A stretch of DNA of 64,000 bases. Origin: Edaphochlamys debaryana. Lineage: Eukaryota > Chlorophyta > Chlorophyceae > Chlamydomonadales. Under the pieces are notes generated by a model. The model had not been told where the DNA came from. It saw only the letters and a program-made list of their open reading frames with translations, and made no database searches. Positions within the stretch are counted from its first letter, which is position 1; each line of letters begins with the position of its first letter. The DNA lies in the NCBI GenBank assembly GCA_016858145.1, contig JAEHOE010000020.1, positions 744,001 through 808,000 on the forward strand, given 5' to 3'. The translations under genes and the position numbers were made by a program. Below are positions 53,897 through 64,000 of this stretch, one piece after another.

Positions 53897-56800
53897 ATGC
53901 AACCCCAAGCGCTCCTCCACCCTCCACCCGCGCGGCCCTGGCCGCGCCCCTCGGGGGCCCCGGGCGCGGCCCCGCGAGCCGCAACGCGCCGCCTCCGCCA
54001 CCTCACGCCGTCGCGCCCTCGTCTCCCCACAAGCCTCCCCCGCGCCCCGACCTCTCCCCCGCGCGCCGCGCCCTCCCTGCCGCTGCTGCACTCTGGCGCG
54101 GTGCCGCCCGACCCCGCGGCGCTCGCGTTCGGGCAGCCCGTCCAGGCCGCTCTCGCGTACGCGGCTCGCGAGGTGGCCCTGCAAGTGGCCCTCCCCCTGC
54201 TGGCCATGTGGGCACTCCAGGCCTGGCTGGGGAGGCTGGAGAGGAGGACCAAGCAGGTGGGCGGAGGGAGCAGCAGTGGAGCCTTCCGGCCCCGCCTCCC
54301 AGTGGAGCCGACAGCGCAGTGAAGCCTTCCGGCCCCGCCTCCCGTGCCGGACTCCCGCCTGCTGCCCCTTCCCCGCCTTGCTGCCTCCACCATCCTCCCC
54401 CTACCCCTTTCCTCCTCCCTTGCCCTAGTCGCCCGCCTCTTCCGCGCCAGTCCCCTCATGCCGCCTCCGTCCCGCCTATCACTTCCTCTCCCTCCCCATT
54501 GCTCTCTTCGCCCCCTCAGGAGGTGACGGAGGGCGCCTCCGCCGCCGGCCGCAGCGGCGGTCCGGGCCTGGCCCGCGAGTTGGCCGACCTCCTGCCGGGG
54601 GCCGCCTCGGCGCCCTGCCGGGTGGCGCTGGCGGCGCTGACGGCGGTACACGTGGGCCGCAGTACGGCGAATCTGGCGGCGGGGCTGGCGGAGAGGGCGC
54701 TGGTGGCGGCCGGGTGGCCGCAGACGGCGGAGGGGCTCTGGCAGGGTGCGTGGCGGGGGGGGGGTGGGGGCTGCGTGGCGGGGGGCCTTATGTGCTGTTC
54801 CAAGGGCAATGCCCCTTGTTTCCTTGCCGTTTCCCTCTCGCCGGCGCTGGAAGGGTTGTGAGGCTGTGCGCTGCACTGCAAGCTGCAAGCTGACGTGCGA
54901 TGAGCTGCCCTCAGCTCCCTCTGTCCATCGCTGCTCCCCTCCCCTCGCATTCCATCCCCTCCCCACCTACCCATCCAACCATTCCAGGCCGCCTCCCCGA
55001 GCTGCTGTCGGCCTGTCGCCACGCCCTGGCGGCATTGGACCGCCTCCTAGTGCGGTCGTACGAGGTGCTGCTGCTGGCATTCGGGTGGGGGGGTGGAAGG
55101 GTGGAGGGGGCCCAACGGGAGGGGTTCGTGCCAAGGACAGAGGGGGCGACGGCTGCAAGGATGCCTTCAACCGCTGTCATTGCGCCCGGCTCCCATTGCG
55201 GCCCTGGCTCATTTCCACCTCCCCCTGGCCCACATGCCACCACCTTCCACCCTCCCGCCCCCCTCCCCCTCCCCCCCAGCTGCTGGGTGCTCCTGGCCTG
55301 GAAGGACGTGGCGCTGAGTCGCTTCCTGCTGCGGGCGCACGAGACGGCGGCGGGGCGGCAGGACCTGGAGAGAATACTCACGCCGCTCAACACGTGCGTC
55401 TGAAGGGTGTGTGCGCGTGGCTAGGGACCTCGTGGGGCTGCCGGGCATCCGTCCTCTATCCACGCCCTCCTTCACGCGTGCGGTCGCAAGGGGGACAGCC
55501 CCAGCTCTCGACGTTGATTCACATCTTCTTCACCCGGGGTCCCCCCTCGCTCCTCCTCCCCCCTTCCGTCCCCCCCAGCGTTGCCTCCTGGCTGCTGGTT
55601 GCGTGCACGGCTGTGGCCTGCGCCGGGGCCCTGGGGGTGGACGTGCGGCCGCTGCTGGTGCTGACGGGGTGGGGCAGCGTGGTGGCGGGGCTGGCGTCGC
55701 AGCAGCTGCTGGCAAACGCAATCAGCGGGGTGCAGATGGTGCGATTGGGGGAGCGGGAAGGGGCAAGGGGAAGGAGGGGATGGGAGAAAGGCAAAGAGGA
55801 CGCTAGTGCTCCTTGAGGAGGAGGACGTGGGTCCGCGCTGTGTGCCGTTGCCTTTCGTACCGTCGCCGCGACTGCCGTACTGCCATGCTGCCCCCTGCAG
55901 TACATGGACCGCCCCTTCCGTGTGGGCGACACCATCTCGGTCACCTCGGGCCCCGCCACGTTCGTGGGGGAGGTGGTGGAGGTGGCGTCGCTGCGGACGC
56001 ACCTGGCACTGGAGGACGGCTCGTCGGTGGTGGGTGGGGAGGACGGGTGGGGGAGGGAGGGGGGCAAGATTGCATGTCAGCTTTCTTGAAGCTGGCAACA
56101 TGGGCTGAACCCAGGAATGTTATTCTCCCGTAACGAGTTTGGGCGCAATCTTGTCGCAACTACCTCGCTCTTGGTGGACAGGTGCTACGGTGTTCCCGCC
56201 CCCACCCCCAGGCCATTCCCAACCGCTCCCTGGCTGACATGGTCATTACTAACAAGAGCAGGAGCAGCCGAGGTGAGGCCGGGAGGTAGGGGCACGGAGT
56301 GGACTGCACGCATGAGCTACGGGCCTCGTCCCATGCCCTGAGTCCCATGCCCTGACCTCGAGCCCTGACCCCTTCCCTCCACCCTTACCACGCCTCCTGA
56401 CCTCCCTCCCCAACATCCCCCAGGCCTGAACCGGCCCCCCTGGATGCAGTCCCGCGCGCCCCTGGCCCTGGCTCTCCGCGTGCGCCTGCGCCCCGCCGCC
56501 TACGCAGACCTGGGGGCGGAGGCTGAGGGGCTGAGGCACGCCGTGTGCGACAGCGGGGCGGTAAGAGACGACGAGAGGGGTTGGGGTGGGGCCCGTGGCA
56601 GCGGGTGCAGGGGCCCTCGGTCGGCACTCACGCAGCCTGGTCTAGGGTTGCGCTTCGGCCCACACCAATGCTCTCCCGTGTCTGGTCTCTTCATCAGCCT
56701 CCATCTCATATCACTCTCCCATTCCGCCCCTCCCCCTCCCCCCCCCCAGGTGGAGTCCGAGGGCCCCCTGGCCCCCAGTGTCGAGGTGCTGTCGTACTCG

Positions 56801-57279
56801 GACCGGGGGGTGGAGGTGCTGGTGCGGGTGAGGCAGGGGGGTGGAGGGCTTTGTGAGAATGCCACGGGCTGTTTCACAGCCTCCACCCCGCCTCCTGGCA
56901 TGCTAGCCAATGCCCCTCCCGATGTGCCGTGTCGAGCCCTGTCCTCCCTGTGCTGCCCCCCCCCCCCCAGTGCCGGCTCAGGAACCCCTCCCGGGAGGCG
57001 GCCGCCATCGCCAGCGGCAACCTGGCGCCCGCGGCAGCCCTGGCCGTGGGGGTGGCGGGGGGCGGCCTGCCACTGCCTGCGACATTCGGTACCCGACACG
57101 GAAACGGCAACGGATCAACCGGTTCCCCCAGCGCCGGCGGCGGAGGCGGTGGCGGAAGTGGAGGTGGCAGTGGCGGTGGCGTGGGTCGTAGCGATGCTCT
57201 GCGGGCGCTGCGACAGCGACTGCTGCTGTCGCTGGGGCCGTGGCTGCAGGCGCACAACGCTAGCCTGGCGGTCGAGTAG
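53897..57279 (+). CDS. MscS-type mechanosensitive channel (MSL-like), probably chloroplast
   Basis: Exons 53897-54256, 54520-54745, 54988-55084, 55280-55393, 55579-55738, 55901-56029, 56212-56272, 56424-56560, 56750-56827 and 56971-57279 join in phase to 556 residues. The first ~65 residues are Arg/Pro/Ala/Ser-rich with almost no acidic residues, like a chloroplast transit peptide. Membrane segments: VALQVALPLLAMWALQAWL, CWVLLAW, and VASWLLVACTAVACAGALGV. The pore-helix/beta-domain signature is clear (about residues 285-365): 'GWGSVVAGLASQQLLANAIS', then MDRPFRVGDTI, VGEVVEVASLRTHL and AIPNRSLADMVITNKSR. These channels release osmolytes on membrane stretch; plastid members control organelle size and shape. 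The C-terminus has a Gly-rich (GGGGS-like) linker. The start was chosen for the transit peptide; earlier in-frame ATGs exist. Confidence 0.9.
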
Positions 57280-58356
57280 ATGCGTGGGCTGGGCCCAGGG
57301 ACCTAGGTGATGGACTTGGGGATGGTCACGGTTTGAGCCCCAGGTAGCTCTGTGCCGCCGTACCGGTACGTAGTCTCTAGTGGTTTATGGAGTGGAGGGA
57401 GGGCCATCCCTGCGACGGCTAGCGAGGACGGAGCAGCTCGGCGGGCGCTGCACGATAGGGGCAAGCAACCAATCAGCAAGGTATCAACACTTAATCAGCG
57501 CCGTTCCACCTTCCGCCGCCACGACGCTACCAAGCCATCACGCATCGACCAACAGCTGCGCCCGCCCATGCATGTCCCTGTCCCTTGACGATGGCAAGCG
57601 GCTGCCCAAAGGCAGGTAAAGGGCCCACCTCTCAACCACCAGCCCGTGCAACGGCTCACAAGCTTGCACCCAGTCAGACGACAGGCGTCTGACCGCTCAG
57701 GACAAGACAGAGCCCGGACCCGCCCGCAGCAATACAGCCCCCTCTGGTGGACCTGAGATTGTTAATGGCTTCGACCCCTGTTGCTGTGTCGAGATGGTCA
57801 TACATGAGCTGGGGGGAAGGGGTGCAGAGGGGGGGGTAGGTGCTTGAGTAGCAATTGCAACGCCGACCGCCATGCTGCCAGAAGAGCAATGGAGAGGCCA
57901 TGACCCTATCCAGGAAGGGAACTTGGGGATCATCACTAGGTTGGGCCAACTTGCCGATGCCCTGACGACCTGAGTCAAAAACATCCTTGACTGGCTGTAG
58001 ATCTACATGGTCTAGACCAACCATGGGCAATACAACAGCCAAAATCCTGCCTGTCACTTTCGCCACCCAACCTTATATTACCCAATCACCCCCCACACTA
58101 GCTGATAAGATACAGTACTGCTGTAGGTCGACTGGCTGACTTGCAGCGCACCAACGAGACAAGAATCCAAACATAAGAACAAACCGAGTTCAGTCCAATG
58201 TAGGCCAGGTAAGGAAGCGTCCCTAGTGACATGCCATGGTACGTATCTCTAGATCCCATCACTGCCTACAGCTCTCACGTGGCCCACACCAGTACTTTGA
58301 ACTCCACATCCGCCGAGGCCCCACCCCCAAGCCCCTGCCTGCTGCCCTCCAGGCCC
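57280..58356. other. Intergenic, convergent 3' ends
   Basis: About 1.1 kb between the channel gene's stop and the 3' side of BTB gene D. It is less GC-rich than its neighbours (57990-58240). No gene, RNA or repeat was recognised. Confidence 0.5.
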
Positions 58357-58403
58357 TCACTTGGGCCGCAGCAGAGTCAGGAGTCCAATGACTGCACTGC
58401 CCT
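58357..58403 (-). pseudogene. Relic of a BTB-family 3' end
   Basis: Read on minus, this piece encodes GSAVIGLLTLLRPK and a stop, close to the end of BTB gene B (GSAVTGTVTLLRPK, stop) and followed by similar GAGGG sequence. It lies 40 bp beyond the stop of gene D. It is either the remnant of another copy or the original end of D, displaced by the small duplication at 58436-58470. Confidence 0.7.
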
Positions 58404-58442
58404 ATTTCAAGTTCAAGCCCCTCCACCCTCACGGCAGCAGGG

Positions 58443-60403
58443 TCAGGGTTCCGGCAACAGTAGGGTCAGGGTGCCGGTGACTGCGCTGCCCTCGTGCGCG
58501 TACTCCGCCCAGGGCGCCAGGTCGTCCCCGCCGGCCGCCGCTGCCACCGGTGATGGAGCGGCTAGAGCGGCCGGCTGCTGAGGCGACAACGGCAGAGCCG
58601 TTGCAACCCCCCGGCCCACGCCCAGGCGGATGTAGTTCTCCCGGTTGTAGGTTGTGATGCTGACAGCGCTGACCGCGCCGCCCTGCAGGCGGTTCACGCT
58701 CAGGCGGGCGTCGATGAAGGTGGGGAGCTTGGGCACAGGGCCGGCCAGCCGCGAGCCTGGCACCGTGTAGGCCGCGGGGATCTGCGGCGATAGGTAGAGG
58801 CCGGCGGCGGCCTTGCCATGGGTGCAATCCACTCTCACCCGCCACACCAGGCCCCTAGCAAACACCGGTGTAGTTCCACCGTTCATGACGTCGGCGAAGG
58901 CCTGCGCCTTCTGTCCCGGCTGCAGCCCCTCCAGCTTAGCTCTCAGCTCCTCTTTGCTGAGGCTCCAGGGGAAAGGCAGCCCAGCCTCCGGCACGCACTG
59001 CTTGCGGGGGCTGGAACTGTGCCAGCCGGGGGCGCCGGCAGAGGCCTGCTCCTCCCGCGTCTGCTGCTGCCAGAGCTCCGGAGCTGAGAGGTGGCTGACG
59101 ACCAACTGGGCATCAGTGGCTGTCATTGGAAACCACCCCGCCTCCTCCTCCGGCCCCTTGGCCTCAAAGTCCGCCGCCAGCGGAAGCAGCAGGCAGCTCA
59201 CCGCCTGGGGGCTCAGCTGCGTCAGCTGCACAAGCCCGCACAGCCGCTTGCGGGTGGCGGCGTACGTGCGGGCCCAGTTGGCCCGCATCCACGTCGCCAG
59301 CAGCGTCAGCACGCCGTCCTCGCTGTCGGTCCCCAGGTCATCCGACTCCAGCAGAGCCTCAAGGCCCGTCGCGGGCAGGGCCAACAGCTGCTGCCTCAGG
59401 AAGAGCGTATTGAGGGTGGTGAGGGTGGAGCCGAAGTGCTGCACCAGCTGGGCCTTGGCGGCGGAGAGAACGGCGCCGAAGCTGGGATTAGCCGCGGGCC
59501 ACAGGTCCTCGCATGCGTACAGCTGCAGCACCGCCGGCTCGGGGGGCTCAGCTGCATCTGCCTCCGCCGCCCCCGTCGCCGCCAGCCTGTCCGCCAGCCA
59601 CTGGCTGCAGGCGGCGGCGCATCCCTCGATGGCCAGGTAGTCTCCGGCCCGCAGCACCTCCAGGGCCTCACGGACGCTGGAGGCGTGGACCTGAGAGGGC
59701 CGTGGGGGTGAGCAGGGGACAGCGGGCGATGGCAGAGGGCCAAGAGAGCTGAGAGGGCAGCCCAGCCCAACACCAAGGCCCTTCCGTCCCTCAGAGGCTT
59801 GGCTGAGGGGCTTTGCCCAACTGCTGAGCCCCTTCGGACCGGCGTGACATCCACCAAACCAAGCCGTTCCCTGCTTGCGCCCCACTCACCTGCCCCGTGT
59901 AGGCGAAACGCACGGCGAGGCGGGCGGCCGGCAGCTCCGCCTCGCTCCCAAGCGGCACGCGGAGCAGGGGCCTCCCCACTCCCTCCTCGCCGCTCTTGGC
60001 CCGCTTGCTGGCCGGCGGGGTGTCCTCCCAGCGGTCGAGCTGTAGGGGGGAAGCGGGTCGGGGACACGGTGAGTCGGGACACGCAGGGCCGCGGACCTCG
60101 CAATGCGCCATACCCGAGCGACTCTTCCAGCAGACCTCTGCCCCGCTCGGGCCGCAGCACCAAGCAGCCCGCTGCTAGCAGCCCGCCATGCCTCGCTCTG
60201 TGCCTCACCTGGGCCCGGAAGCGCTCGCACGCGGGGCGGAGCACAAGAGGGTGCGCCGGAAGGAGCGGGCCCAGCGCCGCGCCTCTGCCGGCCTCCTCGC
60301 TTCCCTCGAGGCAGAACTGAATGTCGCAGTCCGCTCCTTCCTCGCTGCCAAACAGGTGGGACAGGGCCTCCGCCACCCACGGGTTGACCGCGGGCGGCGC
60401 CAT
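58443..60403 (-). CDS. BTB-BACK protein D (inverted paralogue)
   Basis: Exons 60403-60209, 60039-59890 and 59690-58443 join in phase to 530 residues. BTB: DCDIQFCLEG, LLPAHPLVLRPACERFRAQ, LDRW, LPAARLAVRFAYTGQ, VREALEVLRAGDYLAIEGC. BACK: VLTLLATWMRANWA with RLCGLVQLTQLS. C-terminal domain: FPWSLSKEEL, GLVWRVRV, HGKAAAGLYLSPQIP, WAEYAHEGSAVTGTLTLL. The end is unusual: a duplication of a short CCCTGAC/TGCCG stretch changes the usual PK ending to LLLPEP. This copy has no lesions and the most regular exon structure, so it is the best template for the family. It shares its 5' leader with gene A, 20 kb away in opposite orientation. Confidence 0.87.
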
Positions 60404-61748
60404 GCCTGAGCGCTCAAGCATCCTCGCTAGATAGCGTCAGAAGCGCCCACGGTGCCGCGCGGCAATGTGCGTGCTGGAGCAGTGGAGGCGCGGCGCGAGG
60501 GGAAGCGCCTTGAGCGCTTCATGCAGGGAGGCCTGCGGGTCACGTGCCGCTCTCGCGGCGGGGACAGCAAGAGCCCCCGGGTGCCCCCGCGGGTGGCGCA
60601 CCGGCTCACGCCCCTTGGGAGGGGAAAGGAGGGAAAGGTGCCAGGGTCTTAGAAAGGGGCGGGGGGCTGCCCGGGGGGGTGAGGAGGAGGAGGCTGCCAC
60701 GCAGGGGCCATGCCCGGGGCACAGCTGGGCTTGGGCGGCAGGGCATGAGGCCACGTCTTGGCGCCCCTGCCCAGGCCTCCTCACCTCCCAGCCCCTTGGC
60801 AGGCCCTCTGGTGGTCAGGTGCAGGCCCGCAATAGCTGGAAGAGCCGTGCGGTTCTATGCTGAATCCTCGCTGGCTTCCTCGACAGCTGTGGTGGGCTGA
60901 GGTGTGGGGTCTAGCCCCGGGATCTGGCTGATGAAGCTGGCCTCCGCAGCGCTTGGCCCATGGGTGTTCCACTGGGCCTCCAGCTCCCTGAGCCGAGCAG
61001 TAGGCTCGAGCGGTCGCCGGCGGATGTCTTTGGGAGGCAGCCGGGCAGGCGGTGGGGCTCCCGTTGCTGAGGGCCGTCTGCCGATGCCACGGGCTGCACA
61101 GCTCCTTGCGACGCCGACCGGCCCGGCACCGGTATACGGCATCGGCACACTGCTGGTGTTGCACTCAGCCGGCCTAGCGATGTATGCGTGACGGGTTCCA
61201 TACAGCCGCTCTAGCGACAGTTGCGCCGGGCAGGCGTGCGACTAGACCTGGGCGCTGTCCCCCAGCTGGCGATGCCGCAGCCGGCGAAGCGTCCAGCGCT
61301 TCCCCTGGTGCTAGGCCGCAGCCGCGGGAAGACGCTTGATATACTTGGGCATTGAAATGGCAACAGCCTGGCTCTCTTAGCAGTACCCGGCGCTGCGCTT
61401 TCGAGAGTCAATGGCCCGTTGCTGGCCTCGTCCGCTAGGAGCCCCAACAGCTGTCTACGTTGCTACTCGTGCTATGTGTGGTTGGTCACGCTAGTTGACC
61501 GGCGGGAACAGAGGCGCACGCAGCCGGCTGCCTTTCTGTGCAGGTAATGACAGCTGCGCTCGCTGGGGCGAGCGGCGGGTATGACTGTGTGATTGTGTGA
61601 CCAGCGGTATGCTGCTGTACACGCCCGCAGTGGTGGCGAGAGCTGAACGTTGCCGGATGCACGCGACGACCGTTGCACTTGCAGCTCCTCCCCGAGGGCC
61701 GCGCCCTCGTTCTTTAGTTCCTAAAATGCACCTTAATATCAGTAGAGG
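60404..61748. other. Intergenic, including the leader of gene D
   Basis: The first ~120 bp is gene D's leader, with a conserved uORF. No gene is recognised in 60530-61748. The stretch before 61749 may contain an upstream exon of the coiled-coil ORF. Confidence 0.5.
60427..60522 (-). promoter_or_regulatory. Conserved uORF in the leader of BTB gene D
   Basis: A 31-codon upstream ORF starts MKRSRRFPS and ends before the main ATG at 60403. The upstream ATG and first codons match the uORF of gene A (MKGSRRFSL), while the later parts differ by small indels. A translational control role is possible. Confidence 0.5.
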
Positions 61749-62678
61749 TTGAAGATCGACCGGCGGTTTAAGCACGATTGTCGAACGCGTGTCGCGAAAC
61801 ACACATGGCCTAGACATGATGCGTTTGCGGCGGCCGACGACGCGTTCAGCCGTGCTACGGCGAGTGTCTCTGCGGAGTTTGAGAAACTCGGGGAGCTGTT
61901 GAAGGCGAAGTTTGCAGAGCAGTTTGCGGAGCAGAACATGTCCATGAGTGATGCGAAGGAGAAGTGGGCAAACACGCCCTGGGAGCCGGGCACCACGATC
62001 TACCAGCGGCTTTCACAGCTACCGACAGCGGTGCTCATACAGGAGTTGTTTAGGAGGCTGAGCGAGACCGATGCGGCGCTGTCCGATATCTGCGAGGAAA
62101 GCGGAAAGCTGGAGGGGCGGATTGAGGTGCTCGAAAAGGGGGCTGACCATGTGCATGAGCGCCTCAGGGACCTGGAGGAGACCGCGGCAGAACTGGGCTC
62201 GGGCTACAAGGAGCTCGGCGAGCGGCTGCAGGAGCGGCGCGAGTCCTCCAGCTCCGCCTCAACGTCCGGCCTGAGCTGGTCGGAGCCCCTCGAGGAGATG
62301 GACAAGCTAGTGGTGACGAAGCTGAGCGAGGAGGGGCTAGCGGCGCTGCGCAGGGGGGACATGGGGTGGATGGTGGGGGAAGGTGCGCTGTGCGGGGCGT
62401 GGTTCCGGCGGTGCTGGAGGTCGAGGTCGGGGAGCTGGAGCGCAGTGCTAGAGATCAATCCGCACCAGAGAGGATCGTTGCTGAAGGCAGCGAAGCAGTA
62501 CCGGTCGGTCTCGAAGGTGGTCGTGGTGCCCTACCTCACACGGGCGGGGATGCAGTTGCGGAAGGAGCGCACGGACGTGTTCAGAATGCTCTGCTTGCAA
62601 GGGGGCTCGCCCAGATGGAAGGACGGGGCAGGAATCACACACGTCGTCGACGGCAAGCGGATGGACTACGATTTCTGA
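61749..62678 (+). CDS. Coiled-coil protein resembling a LINE-type ORF1
   Basis: The frame is open from 61749, but the first in-frame ATG is at 61938, so either translation starts there (246 residues) or an upstream exon exists. Heptad-rich helices run through 'FEKLGELLKAKFAEQFAEQN' and 'LEGRIEVLEKGADHVHERL' plus 'LEETAAELGSGYKELGERLQ'. After a Ser-rich hinge comes a small domain, and the last ~60 residues read VVVVPYLTRAGMQLRKERTD, FRML and THVVDGKRMDYDF. Coiled coil, then a nucleic-acid-binding-like domain, then a Tyr-Leu-Thr helix and a basic end is the order of L1-type ORF1 proteins. No reverse transcriptase ORF is nearby. It may be a solo retroelement fragment or a domesticated copy; confidence in the family is modest. 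Confidence 0.5.
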   Translation: MKIDRRFKHDCRTRVAKHTWPRHDAFAAADDAFSRATASVSAEFEKLGELLKAKFAEQFAEQNMSMSDAKEKWANTPWEPGTTIYQRLSQLPTAVLIQELFRRLSETDAALSDICEESGKLEGRIEVLEKGADHVHERLRDLEETAAELGSGYKELGERLQERRESSSSASTSGLSWSEPLEEMDKLVVTKLSEEGLAALRRGDMGWMVGEGALCGAWFRRCWRSRSGSWSAVLEINPHQRGSLLKAAKQYRSVSKVVVVPYLTRAGMQLRKERTDVFRMLCLQGGSPRWKDGAGITHVVDGKRMDYDF

Positions 62679-63377
62679 TGGTCTTTGATGGCGTTTGGAT
62701 GGCTTGCTGGCTGTTATGCTGAGGTTCATGAAGCCTTTTGGCTCGTTTGGACCTCACAGCCTTGAAGCTGTGTAACGATCATCATCATCACATGGCCTAC
62801 CATCGGCGCGACCTTGATTGAACCGCCCCGGGGCCACCGCCTGCCATACTGAGCTCTCCTAATTTATACGCTGAGCGCATGGCAGGTGAAGGTCGGCCCC
62901 TTGAAGCGGCATGGCGCCGTCATACCCGCATGGCTCGAGAAGCCGGGAAGTCCCCTCTGTGGCCGCTTGCAGAACACGCGAATCCTCATCCCTCGCAACA
63001 CCTCATCGCAACCAGTCGGCTCTATCTATGTCCACCCGCTCTACAGTCACGACCCCTCGCCGGATCAAGCCCCGATCTACCCCTCACTGTCCCCAGGCCT
63101 CCCTCGCGTTTATGCCTGCATGCACAGACACCTGCCTCCGTCCACGCATCCTCCTGTCACCGCCCCCTTCCCCTCATCACCACCTTGCCCCAGTCCCCGC
63201 ACATGCCATTACGCCTTGACCGGCATGGCACAACGCATGAGCTAGACCATCTCCACATCTGGTGCCACGAGGCAAAGCCGTCTTAGCCTCAGCCCCTGGA
63301 GGCTGCCTCCCCGTACGCCGGTCAGGTCCATCAGCCCTCCTCACGCCGCCTCTCCCCTCGTGTCCTCATCTCCCCCC
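62679..63377. other. Intergenic with dispersed repeat copy 2
   Basis: About 700 bp between the coiled-coil ORF and the end of partial gene E. A (CAT)n-like ATCATCATCATCA lies near 62779. The dispersed repeat at 62945-63085 is listed separately. No gene is recognised. Confidence 0.5.
62945..63085 (+). repeat. Dispersed repeat copy 2
   Basis: Inverted relative to the copy at 46297-46432. The shared order is CCTCTGTGGCC, CTTGCAGAACAC, CGAAT, CTCAT, GGCTCTATCTATGTCCAC, ACAGTCACGAC and CAAGCCCCGA. It lies about 260 bp downstream of the LINE ORF1-like frame and could belong to the same element family's 3' region. Confidence 0.7.
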
Positions 63378-64000
63378 TCACGGCATGAGCACCACGCACC
63401 CCCGCACTGCGCCCTCGTGCAGGTACTCCCGCCAGCCCTCGAGCAGCTCAGCGTCCCGCCCCGGCCCCGGCCCCGCCCCGGCCTTGGGCGGCACCACGCC
63501 GGTCGTCACCAGCGCACCGGGGCCCACGGCAGCCTGAGTGCCGCCCTTAGGGGGGGGGAGGGGCAGAGGGGACAGAGGGAGGAGGGTTGTCAGGGACTCT
63601 GGCACTGCCCATGGCTTGATGGGAGCATGCAGCCTAGGCGTATGCCCCACAGGTTGCCGTACGCACGGCCCCACCTGCGTGGACTCCTCCGCCTGCGACT
63701 GAGTGGCCTGAGACAGACACAGCGCCTCAGAGTTGCCGTAGCACCTGCGGCGTACGGCAGATACAGGAGCGGTACAGGATGAGGCGGGCTAGGAAGCGGG
63801 GCTACTGGGGCCCGGTTGAGCGAAGGGCGTTGCCCGGATGATCTGCCCAACGCAACCCCTGGTCTGCTCCCCTCCTGCCCTTGCCCCCATCCCCCACGTA
63901 CCTGTTGAAGCTGCAGCTCTCCCACTCAGTACTGCAGTCCAGAGAGAAACCCATCTCGCGAACTGCGTGGAAACGATATGTGGCATGCGTGTGGATGATT
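63378..64000 (-). CDS. Partial BTB-family gene E (C-terminal part)
   Basis: Exons 63962-63902 (its 5' edge is tentative), 63744-63675 and 63545-63378 join in phase, and the gene continues beyond the right edge. The inferred end reads SCSFNR, CYGNSEALCLSQATQSQA, a Gly/Pro/Ala-rich stretch, then LLEGWREYLHEGAVRGCVVLMP. It lines up with the C-terminal domain of genes A-D (WG.(A/P)EALPLSPQQPAA, then LAGWAEYAHEGSAVTGTVTLL). It is much more diverged than A-D and has introns where they have none. Only about 100 residues are visible, and the BTB and BACK parts would lie outside the window. Confidence 0.55.

Noticed and set aside
1..64000. CRISPR arrays, bacterial operons, ribosome binding sites
   Set aside because: The DNA is eukaryotic nuclear, with spliced genes. 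No regularly spaced direct repeats with unique spacers were found.
1..64000. tRNA or rRNA genes
   Set aside because: No tRNA-like T-arm (GGTTCGAATCC type) with matching acceptor stem and no rRNA core sequence was noticed in the intergenic regions. A covariance-model scan would be decisive.

Overview
The window is nuclear DNA from a green alga of the Chlamydomonas/Volvox lineage. The evidence is very high GC, coding sequence split by many short GT-AG introns (a few GC-AG), long Ala/Gly/Pro/Ser-rich low-complexity insertions, (SP)n/(PPSP)n hydroxyproline-rich wall-type proteins, and family types that are expanded in this lineage (F-box-like/ankyrin genes, spherulin-4-like proteins, BTB-BACK genes). 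Exons were joined by eye using splice sites, reading phase and homology remembered from known families. No database search was possible.

Layout. 0.6-2.75 kb: a damaged F-box-like/ankyrin gene. 2.75-7.0 kb: no gene recognised, but a 3-kb structure with two long inverted arms. 7.0-14.2 kb (minus): CDT2/DTL, the WD40 substrate receptor of CRL4 ubiquitin ligase, with an enormous disordered tail. 15.0-21.6 kb (plus): MLH1, DNA mismatch repair, divergent from CDT2 across a 795-bp gap. 22.2-22.9 kb (minus): a small unrecognised gene convergent with MLH1. 24.4-28.3 kb (plus): a secreted protein with two spherulin-4-type domains. 29.6-39.3 kb (plus): a roughly 2,576-residue single-pass membrane protein with a huge proline-rich ectodomain. 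One of its introns carries two complete hAT-like miniature elements with perfect 8-bp target duplications.

39.7-64 kb: a BTB-BACK family (LRB/POB1-like architecture) with five recognisable members. Three are tandem on plus (A 39.7, B 43.8, and C 47.4, a pseudogene), one is inverted at 58.4-60.4 kb (D), and one divergent copy runs off the right edge on minus (E). Between C and D lies a head-to-head pair: an unrecognised protein with an Ala/Lys/Glu helix (50.2-53.6 kb, minus) and a probably chloroplast MscS-type mechanosensitive channel (53.9-57.3 kb, plus). At 61.7-62.7 kb is a coiled-coil ORF resembling a LINE ORF1 protein.

The genes do not form one pathway. CDT2 and MLH1 both act around replication and PCNA and may share a promoter region. 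The spherulin-like and proline-rich genes are neighbours that both make extracellular, wall-type products. The BTB family is a site of ongoing duplication, conversion and decay. The best leads for new biology are the paired hAT-like elements, the 3-kb inverted structure, the PIP-like motif at the end of the giant CDT2, the proline-rich membrane giant, and the 25-nt intron in BTB gene B.
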